Shown: one piece after another, positions 14,291 through 19,040 of the stretch | Layout of the letters: every line of letters begins with the position of its first letter | Position numbering within the stretch: the first letter of the stretch is position 1 | Assembly: GCA_910586725.1 (NCBI GenBank) | Contig: CAJUJL010000048.1 | Span: forward strand, 1-19,040 | Length of the DNA stretch: 19,040 nt | DNA from: an uncultured Lachnospiraceae bacterium | GTDB lineage: Bacteria; Bacillota; Clostridia; Lachnospirales; Lachnospiraceae | Direction: 5' to 3' | The notes under the pieces: generated by a model | Database searches by the model: none | Seen by the model: only the letters and a program-made list of their open reading frames with translations | Told to the model about the DNA's origin: nothing | Made by a program: the position numbers and the translations under genes

Positions 14291-15133
14291 TCACTGCACC
14301 AGTCCCAGCTTATCCAGTTGTCTCATATGTTCTTTTCCCGTAGAAATCAAATAAATTCTGGTCGTTTCAACCGAACTGTGTCCCAACACATCCGCCAGTT
14401 TTACAATGTCTTTGCATGACGCGTAAAATACTGCCGCAAAAAGATGACGCAGATTATGCGGAAATACTTTTGAGCTTTCTACTCCGGCCTCCCTGCAAAG
14501 ATTTTTCATTTCCTGCCAAATCTGCTGTCTGGACAGCGCGTTTCCTTTTTCGGTCAAAAAAATTGCTCCGGAAACAATGTTTCGCTTTTTTGCGTAAAAA
14601 AGCAGCTTTTTCCGTAATTTATTTGAAATCAAAATAATCCGCGTTTTCCCTTTTGTGTAAATTTCAGCCCTTCCCTTTTTTACGGCTTCCGCGGTGATGT
14701 CTTTTACTTCCGACACCCGTATGCCTGTTCCGCAGATGGTCTCCATCAAAAGCAAAAGCCGCTCTTTGCCCTGCCCTCTGGCCGCTGACAGCAGCCGCTC
14801 GTATTCGCGTCTGCATAAATCTTTCTCCTGATCGCGAAAGATTCTGTTTTGTATTTTTAAAAATTTCAGCTTTAATTCCGTCCATCCCATAAACCCGAAA
14901 AATCCGTTGACGGCGGACAGCATGGAATTAATGGTAGCGGCCGCATATTTTTTCCGGCACAGTTCTTCTTTCCATTTCAGCACAAGGTCTTTGTCCACAC
15001 TTTTTTCTCCGACCCATTGTGAAAATGCGCGTATATCTCTCTCATATTTTTGAATCGTGCTGCTTTTCTTTTCTTCACTGACAAGATACTTTTGATAATC
15101 GCAAATATTTTGATCTTCCATCTGATGACTCAT
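14291..15133 (-). CDS. Tyrosine recombinase / integrase (XerC/D-like)
   Basis: The 280-residue protein has an N-terminal SAM-like core-binding domain (about residues 10-85, STIQKYERDIRAFSQW, ATINSMLSAVNGFFGFMGW) and a catalytic domain with the full set of residues. These are R139 (GIRVSEV), K161 in the TKGKTR beta-hairpin, H226 and R229 (HNLRH), H252 (LGHSSVETT) and nucleophile Y261. The start is supported by AAGGGAG 5 nt upstream. It lies directly upstream of avd on the same strand and may have moved the DGR cassette or act on a host site. No attachment repeats were recognised. It appears intact. Confidence 0.92.
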   Translation of the reverse strand: MSHQMEDQNICDYQKYLVSEEKKSSTIQKYERDIRAFSQWVGEKSVDKDLVLKWKEELCRKKYAAATINSMLSAVNGFFGFMGWTELKLKFLKIQNRIFRDQEKDLCRREYERLLSAARGQGKERLLLLMETICGTGIRVSEVKDITAEAVKKGRAEIYTKGKTRIILISNKLRKKLLFYAKKRNIVSGAIFLTEKGNALSRQQIWQEMKNLCREAGVESSKVFPHNLRHLFAAVFYASCKDIVKLADVLGHSSVETTRIYLISTGKEHMRQLDKLGLVQ

Positions 15134-15172
15134 GGCTTCTCCCTTCTTTTACTCTGAAAAATAAACGTTTCC

Positions 15173-15200
15173 AGTTTACCACAGGAGCTTTTAAAAACAA
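15173..15200 (-). promoter_or_regulatory. Possible promoter of the recombinase gene
   Basis: On the minus strand, -35 TTGTTT (15195-15200) and -10 TAAACT (15173-15178) are 16 nt apart, about 40 nt before the ATG. The match to consensus is moderate. Confidence 0.4.
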
Positions 15201-15676
15201 AAAGGCTGTTTCACTTTGGTTTTCTGCTTAAAAAATAAATCAAAATGATACCCTTCTTCTTTTATGAATTTTACTTCCTCCCAAATCCTGCAGTAAAGTT
15301 TTTCATGTATATGGCTCCGTATAGATTTATTGGCAAAAAGAAAGTCCAATCTTTTATATGCGTCAGTAATTATTTGTACGGACTTCTTGAAACTGCAAAA
15401 TTCCCGTTCTAAATCTTCTGCCGCAAAACATACATTTTCCAACGCTTCCTTCCTCTCATTTTTATATTCACTGATTGAAATTAAAAATGTAACACATGCG
15501 CTTGTAAACAAGCCGCCCATTATGGCTATTCCAAGCTGCCTGAGATCAGACAAAAACCTTGTCCCTCCGTGTATGCCTATCAGTTCGTAGCATCGGAGCT
15601 GCAGGATAACAAGGCCGATGATTCCAATAATTGCAATACCACCCGTAATATACAGATTGCATTTTCTGTTTTTCAA
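15191..15676 (-). CDS. Hypothetical membrane protein with two transmembrane helices
   Basis: The 161-residue protein begins at a TTG with GAGGGGG 7 nt upstream. A basic N-terminus is followed by TM1 at about residues 9-29 and TM2 at about 45-68. A soluble, charged and probably helical C-terminal part follows (SEYKNERKEALENVC, AAEDLEREF, AYKRLDFLF, CRIWEEVKFIKEEGYHF). I recognise no family. The closing tail is low complexity and leads into GTGAAACAGCCTTTTTG, which resembles the 3' half of a terminator without its partner, so the gene may be 3'-truncated. The location between the Rpn gene and the recombinase gives no clear hint of function. Confidence 0.6.
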   Translation of the reverse strand: MKNRKCNLYITGGIAIIGIIGLVILQLRCYELIGIHGGTRFLSDLRQLGIAIMGGLFTSACVTFLISISEYKNERKEALENVCFAAEDLEREFCSFKKSVQIITDAYKRLDFLFANKSIRSHIHEKLYCRIWEEVKFIKEEGYHFDLFFKQKTKVKQPFCF

Positions 15677-15738
15677 TTCAATTCCCCCTCAAAATCCCAC
15701 TAGATGTTTTAAACCTTTTTGACCAACCGCCATGACAG

Positions 15739-15782
15739 AAAAAACAGCGGACTGTTTTCTGATACGAAAACAATGTCCGCTG
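15739..15782 (-). terminator. Intrinsic terminator of the Rpn-family gene
   Basis: On the minus strand, CAGCGGAC...GTTTTC pairs with GAAAAC...GTCCGCTG (15745-15782) with a small bulge. TTTTTT follows (15739-15744). It starts about 15 nt after the Rpn stop codon. Confidence 0.85.
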
Positions 15783-15796
15783 CTCTGCATTCATAT

Positions 15797-16648
15797 TTAT
15801 GCCAGTACTGGCTCTCTGCCTTTTATGATGGCATCTACTTCCTCCATGCTTTTCCCAGCCACGTCTGCTATCTGTTCTAACGAGTAACCCTTATGGTACA
15901 TATTCAAAATAAATCTGACTTCTCCTTCTGCCCTGCCTTTTTCCCTGATTCCCTGCGATAAATTGCACATTGCGACCACTTCCTCTCTCATTTTATCATC
16001 TAACAGGATGCCATACTCCGTTTCCAGAATCCCTAATTTCTCATCAACAGAAAGCTCCATTGACAATGTCGCGCTTAACAGACGATGCATCTCATATTTA
16101 TCATCATGTTTCGGAAGTTCGTCTGATATTCCTATCATAACAATATTCAGCAGGTCAAGCCCGCCTTCCCACTGGTGAGAGCCTAATATGTCATCTTTCG
16201 CCAGATGCACATGCGCCATGCTGCCCTCGTTCATGCCCATACATACCCATATCGAATATACACGGCGTATGTCGTCATAATTCATCTTGACAAAATCCCT
16301 TTCCTTCTGCGACGAGATCAGGCGGCTGACATAAAAAACCACCCTGTTTAAGATACGGTAGCCTGCAGGTTCCCCTTTTTGAGCCTCAATATTTACAATC
16401 ACCTGCGAAATTCCGTCTTTCTCTTTTGCCGCATTTGTCAATCCCGGCTCTAACGGAACCGCGCTGATGAACGGATCACCTTCAATATAAGATATAGCCT
16501 CTTTCGGGTCCATGCCCAGAAACTCATCAACCGTCTTTACCAGAATATGCGCCAGAATCATTTTATTTCCTAACAGCCGTTTCGCCTTTTCATCATATTG
16601 CGCATCCGTATCCGACGCGCTTACCGCATTTTTTATTTCCATATCCAC
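15797..16648 (-). CDS. Rpn family recombination-promoting nuclease / PD-(D/E)XK nuclease family transposase
   Basis: The protein has about 283 residues. Features are an N-terminal NKMILAHILVKTVDEFLG segment, YIEGDPFISAVPLEPG, the nuclease core SQVIVNIEAQKGEP with the E-x-Q-K element, and RVVFYVSRLIS. Next come IWVCMG, GGLDLLNIVMIGIS and a C-terminal helical region ending YSLEQIADVAGKSMEEVDAII. Rpn proteins are DNA endonucleases that stimulate recombination and occur in many copies in Lachnospiraceae genomes. I prefer the GTG at 16648 because AGGAGG lies 8 nt upstream. The ATG at 16672 has no binding site and would translate through that element. The gene has its own promoter and a strong terminator and looks intact. 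Confidence 0.85.
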   Translation of the reverse strand: MDMEIKNAVSASDTDAQYDEKAKRLLGNKMILAHILVKTVDEFLGMDPKEAISYIEGDPFISAVPLEPGLTNAAKEKDGISQVIVNIEAQKGEPAGYRILNRVVFYVSRLISSQKERDFVKMNYDDIRRVYSIWVCMGMNEGSMAHVHLAKDDILGSHQWEGGLDLLNIVMIGISDELPKHDDKYEMHRLLSATLSMELSVDEKLGILETEYGILLDDKMREEVVAMCNLSQGIREKGRAEGEVRFILNMYHKGYSLEQIADVAGKSMEEVDAIIKGREPVLA

Positions 16649-16719
16649 GGGCATGGCCTCCTTATCATACATCTGGCAAACTGAAAAGCCATTCCCGAAA
16701 GGTATATGACCTCAAAATT

Positions 16720-16748
16720 ATTATATCCCGAAACTGACGCTGATTCAA
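16720..16748 (-). promoter_or_regulatory. Promoter of the Rpn-family gene
   Basis: On the minus strand, -35 TTGAAT (16743-16748) and a perfect -10 TATAAT (16720-16725) are separated by 17 nt. The start lies about 65 nt before the GTG. Confidence 0.65.
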
Positions 16749-16976
16749 CTTTTAAATTATAAATATTTCTGTAATGAGAAAATCATTTATGCCAGCCCGA
16801 TGCTACCAGCGCCAACATATTTATAATGTTGATAAAACCAAAAATTGTAATGTATGTATAAAAGTGATTATGAAAATTGTGAATTGATTTTTTCGTCATA
16901 GCATGACACAACCATGCCAGACTATGAATGAGATTTTTACCTTGATTTATATATAGCAGTTATAAAATTGCATGCC
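16749..16976. other. AT-rich intergenic DNA, no gene seen
   Basis: No reading frame with a start and ribosome binding site, no tRNA and no clear repeat was found here. Short GCATG-containing inverted motifs exist but are not convincing. Confidence 0.5.
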
Positions 16977-17005
16977 AAAAATGGGCGGAAAATCCGCCCA
17001 TTTTT
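16977..17005. terminator. Perfect 13-bp stem bidirectional terminator
   Basis: AAAAATGGGCGGA (16977-16989) and TCCGCCCATTTTT (16993-17005) pair perfectly around an AAA loop, giving a GC-rich stem flanked by A and T runs on both sides. It probably ends the TetR-reductase transcription unit on the minus strand. Confidence 0.85.
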
Positions 17006-17089
17006 CTGACTTTTTTGAAAATGTCTCTCATGTCATTAATCTTTCATATGCAGCTGTAAAGTTCTATTTCCTTCGATACAAGTCTTTCT

Positions 17090-17194
17090 TTCTTAAATTA
17101 TGCAATCTGGCGCGAGGCATCCAAAAAAACTTATCAGAAGTCCGGATGTGCTATCTCCAGGTCTGGGACTTCCGTTTATAATACTAAGATTCAT
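17090..17194 (-). pseudogene. 5' fragment of an NAD(P)H-dependent flavodoxin-like reductase
   Basis: The ATG at 17194 has AGGAG 11 nt upstream, just after the preceding reductase pseudogene. It reads MNLSIINGSPRPGDSTSGLL, the beta1 and phosphate-binding loop of flavodoxin-fold NAD(P)H-dependent FMN reductases (NGSPRP), and then stops after 34 codons. The remaining 130 or more residues expected are absent. Downstream to the terminator I see only short, degenerate frames such as RLVSKEIELYSCI. Confidence 0.6.
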
Positions 17195-17197
17195 CTT

Positions 17198-17707
17198 TTA
17201 TGATTCTCCTATTTTCCCGCATAACTGCTCTATAGACTTCAAAAAAGCCACCTCGTGCTCTGACACATTGAAGTTGATGCTGTTTCTGCCTACCAGACGT
17301 TTCGCCGTATCTTTTTCCGATTGTGTAATGTGTTCGCCATAAAAATATACACAAAGCCGAAATGACTTTTAATAACGCGGCTTATGATGCGTTTCGTTTT
17401 CTATCTTCCTGAAAAAAGGAAGCAGAAAAGAAATGCTTCGTTCCAGGACATTTTTCACAAAAGGACTGTATCCTCCATAATAGCATTGACTGATAATCGT
17501 AACCGTATCCACTTGTGATAATATACTCCCCACAGTTTCATATCCGTCTTTCACTACGCATTGTCCCGGGGTTTTAATCCATCATCCAAAGCATCCCGTG
17601 CAGTTTTTTATGTAACCATTGTTGGAGATGATCTTTGTATCTCCTTCGATTTGCTGATACATCTGTTGAAATTGCAGATCGGTCAAATCATGTATGATAA
17701 CATTCAT
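17198..17707 (-). pseudogene. NAD(P)H-dependent flavodoxin-family oxidoreductase with two in-frame stop codons
   Basis: One continuous 170-codon frame runs from an ATG with AGGAG 8 nt upstream to a TAA at 17198-17200. It shows KNCTGCFG, then TGA, then WIKTPGQCVVKD. Next are DTVTIISQCYYGGYSPFVKNV, SFLLPFFRKIENETHHKPRY, then TAA, then KSFRLCVYFYGEHI and a C-terminal helix. This is the CxxCFxCWxKTPGxC flavodoxin-like reductase family. The TGA (17582-17584, codon 42) replaces the expected Cys and the TAA (17369-17371, codon 113) replaces a likely Tyr. Each is one third-base change from a sense codon. The frame is otherwise intact, so this is a young pseudogene. It follows tetR by 31 nt, so it was probably its partner. 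Confidence 0.82.
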
Positions 17708-17738
17708 TTCTCATTCTCCTGCCGCTTCCTATGGGGAA

Positions 17739-18317
17739 TCAAATGGATTTTATGATTTCTTCGATCTTCGTTTCCCAGTCCTTGTCATACTCTACATTCG
17801 GCATCGTCACAATACCTGATAAGCCATGAACCAGGGCCCACATCGCAATCACTTTATTTTGCAAAACAGCCTCTGGCATATCAGACTGGCCAAAGGCCTG
17901 TACCGCAGTTTGTTTTAATATTTTCAGCGGCGGAATTTCATCTTCGTCCGCACAATCCAGAGATAAGTTGATACGAACCTTCTTTCTGGAAAAAAGAAAA
18001 TCGAAATACAACGGATTCTGGTAAAAAAATTTCACATAGGCAGTCCCAAGCATAGGGAGAAGCTGTGGCGTATCGGCATACTTCTCTGCTGTTTCTTCCA
18101 GTGTTAATGTAAGTAAATCAATAATATGCTGCTGGATTGCCGCAATAAAATCAGCCTTGGTGCGAAAATGGGCATAGGGAGCAGCATTGCTGACGCCGCA
18201 TTTTTGAGAAACTTTGCGTAAAGATAAACTTTCCTCGCCCTGTGTGCCGATTACTCTTAACCCTTCTTCAATTAAAGCATTCCACAGGTTTCCATGATGA
18301 TAATGTTTTTTTTCCAT
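17739..18317 (-). CDS. TetR/AcrR family regulator with WHG-type C-terminal domain
   Basis: The 192-residue protein begins MEKKHYHHGNLWNALIEEGL. Its N-terminal helix-turn-helix reads EESLSLRKVSQKCGVSNAAPYAHFRTKADF (about residues 29-58). The C-terminal ligand/dimer domain contains FFYQNPLYFDFLFS and IAMWALVHGLSGIV, typical of the WHG group. The HYHHGNL start also marks this group. I chose the ATG at 18317 because GGAG lies 6 nt upstream; earlier in-frame codons fall within its promoter and operator. It probably represses itself and the following reductase, now a pseudogene. The protein itself looks intact. The inducer is unknown. Confidence 0.92.
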   Translation of the reverse strand: MEKKHYHHGNLWNALIEEGLRVIGTQGEESLSLRKVSQKCGVSNAAPYAHFRTKADFIAAIQQHIIDLLTLTLEETAEKYADTPQLLPMLGTAYVKFFYQNPLYFDFLFSRKKVRINLSLDCADEDEIPPLKILKQTAVQAFGQSDMPEAVLQNKVIAMWALVHGLSGIVTMPNVEYDKDWETKIEEIIKSI

Positions 18318-18326
18318 AGTAATCTC

Positions 18327-18349
18327 CAATCTTATCAATGATAAGATTG
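18327..18349. promoter_or_regulatory. TetR operator palindrome
   Basis: CAATCTTATC-AAT-GATAAGATTG is a perfect 10-bp inverted repeat with a 3-nt centre. It begins inside the -10 element and covers the start site, 10 nt upstream of the tetR ATG. Autorepression is strongly suggested. Confidence 0.75.
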
Positions 18350-18374
18350 TACCATTAACAGAAAGCATCGTCAA
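18346..18374 (-). promoter_or_regulatory. Sigma-A promoter of tetR
   Basis: On the minus strand, -35 TTGACG (18369-18374) and -10 TACAAT (18346-18351) are separated by exactly 17 nt, with the operator overlapping the -10. Confidence 0.8.
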
Positions 18375-18464
18375 GACGGAAATTCCGGTATATTACATAC
18401 CTTCAATCGTATTTAATTTATGAAAAGTATTCTGAAACAAACACACAAGTTCCCTCTCATATAG

Positions 18465-18618
18465 TTATTTTTCCAGCATCATCAAGCAGCTGTCCAGCTT
18501 TGCATTCACATAACCCGCAAACAGTTTTTGCATTGCGCCAAAATCATGTTTTACATGGTATTCCTTTCATCAATTCCAGGTTTACAAGCAGCCTTCCGGT
18601 CCTTCCATTTCCGTCAGC
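18465..18618 (-). pseudogene. Fic-domain protein, broken C-terminal remnant
   Basis: The minus strand shows ADGNGRTGRLLVNLELMKGIP, the Fic active-site loop (HxFxDGNGRxxR) without its leading HPF. A stop lies just before and another shortly after it. A shifted frame then reads DFGAMQKLFAGYVNAKLDSCLMMLEK and a stop at 18465, which resembles the last helices of a Fic protein. The segment between active site and C-terminal helices is missing. Intact Fic enzymes transfer AMP or related groups to proteins; this debris cannot. Confidence 0.65.
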
Positions 18619-18661
18619 TTATGTCAAGTATGGGACAAAAAATTTTGTAAATAATTTTACT

Positions 18662-18889
18662 TTAAATAATCTGCTTACAGATGGCAAACTGATTTTCTAA
18701 TTTTCTTGGAATAACACTCGAAAAATCTTCAATTATATGTTTTCCATATTTTATACTAAATATTTTCATGAATAACCTACATTCATTTTCTGTGGCAAAA
18801 TTATATTTATCATTTTCTGTAAACGGAATAGTAAATATAAAAATAGTATCTAAAACCCCCAGTTCCCCATAACAGTAAGGTATTCTATC
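18662..18889 (-). pseudogene. Unidentified AT-rich reading-frame fragment
   Basis: A frame of about 75 codons reads DRIPYCYGELGVLDTIF, PFTENDKYNFATENECRLF, MKIFSIKYGKHIIEDFSSVI and PRKLENQFAICKQII before TAA. It is bounded upstream by stops and has no ATG near its start; the only ATG would give 35 residues. It looks protein-like but I do not recognise it. Its base composition is clearly more AT-rich than the genes to the left, which suggests transferred DNA. Confidence 0.35.
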
Positions 18890-18899
18890 TTATCAATAC

Positions 18900-18929
18900 T
18901 GTAGGCCCCGCCCATGACAATGGCCTACA
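18900..18929. repeat. Inverted repeat next to the IS-like end
   Basis: TGTAGGCC (18900-18907) and GGCCTACA (18922-18929) form a perfect 8-bp dyad with a 14-nt GC-rich spacer. It lies just outside the tandem repeats and could be a hairpin or part of an insertion boundary. Confidence 0.4.
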
Positions 18930-18932
18930 TCT

Positions 18933-19040
18933 TGTGTCTGAGGTGGCTCTCAAGAAAGAAAATTTCCGGGTGGCTCTGAAGAAAGAAAATTTCCGGGTGG
19001 CTCTGAAGCGGGAAACTGGTGGCTCCCAAGGGGGATAATA
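18933..19040. mobile_element. IS21-like element end with tandem GTGGCTCT repeats (partial)
   Basis: GTGGCTCT/C occurs at 18943, 18970, 18997 and 19019. The first two periods are 27 nt, each with AAGAAAGAAAATTTCCGG between them, and the last is 22 nt. A TGT-type end lies at about 18933-18937. Multiple subterminal GGTGGCTC-type repeats are characteristic of IS21-family ends, where they bind the IstA transposase. No istA or istB coding sequence is inside the window, so the element would extend to the right. The assignment rests on repeat style only. Confidence 0.5.

Noticed and set aside
17582..17584. Selenocysteine codon in the reductase
   Set aside because: A second in-frame stop at 17369-17371 and no clear hairpin just after the TGA make ordinary pseudogene decay more likely. 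It is kept only as a point to check.
18943..19026. CRISPR array from 27-nt periodic repeats
   Set aside because: The repeats are nearly continuous with no unique spacers, and the last period is 22 nt. No cas genes are present. They fit insertion-sequence end repeats better.

Overview
The window looks like a Lachnospiraceae-type gut Firmicute (Clostridia). Genes are moderate in GC with many Shine-Dalgarno sites of the AGGAGG type. It carries an Rpn-family nuclease plus a second Rpn remnant, a WHG-type TetR regulator, desulfoferrodoxin, a DUF6273/BIG2/BspA-LRR surface protein and IS21-like end repeats. Almost every intact gene lies on the minus strand.

Layout from left to right. (1) 1-5408: a minus-strand operon starting at a good promoter (5380-5408) encodes a lipoprotein, an MBOAT O-acyltransferase, a DHHW/AlgX-like acyl-transfer partner, an OmpR-type response regulator and its histidine kinase. 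The kinase 3' end runs into a truncated Rpn gene. (2) 5458-6219: a deletion scar joins the C-terminal half of a MATE exporter to the effector domain of a divergently oriented MerR regulator. (3) 6286-6903: desulfoferrodoxin with its own promoter, a dyad over the start site and a long hairpin terminator. (4) 6961-15133: a diversity-generating retroelement (DGR). It consists of a tyrosine recombinase, an Avd accessory protein, an adenine-rich template repeat (TR, 13665-13781), a DGR-type reverse transcriptase split by a frameshift, and a 1,847-residue secreted protein. The N-terminal DUF6273 domain of that protein carries the matching variable repeat (VR, 11564-11671). (5) 15191-16748: a small two-helix membrane protein and a complete Rpn-family gene with promoter and terminator. 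(6) 16977-19040: a TetR regulator with a near-ideal promoter and an overlapping operator, followed by a reductase pseudogene with two in-frame stops and a reductase 5' fragment. Beyond it are Fic-domain debris, an AT-rich orphan reading-frame fragment and IS21-like end repeats.

The DGR is the main finding. The TR has 13 AAY codons between two blocks shared with the VR, which is the classic layout for adenine-directed mutagenesis. Three things are odd: TR and VR differ in length by 9 nt and at many non-adenine positions; the RT is frameshifted and seems to lack its usual C-terminal tail; and the VR lies near the N-terminus of a very large protein. Either the cassette is decaying, or its TR now serves other DUF6273 targets elsewhere in the genome. 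The flanking regions hold many gene remnants (two Rpn-type genes, MATE, MerR, reductases, Fic), which marks this as a rearranged accessory region.
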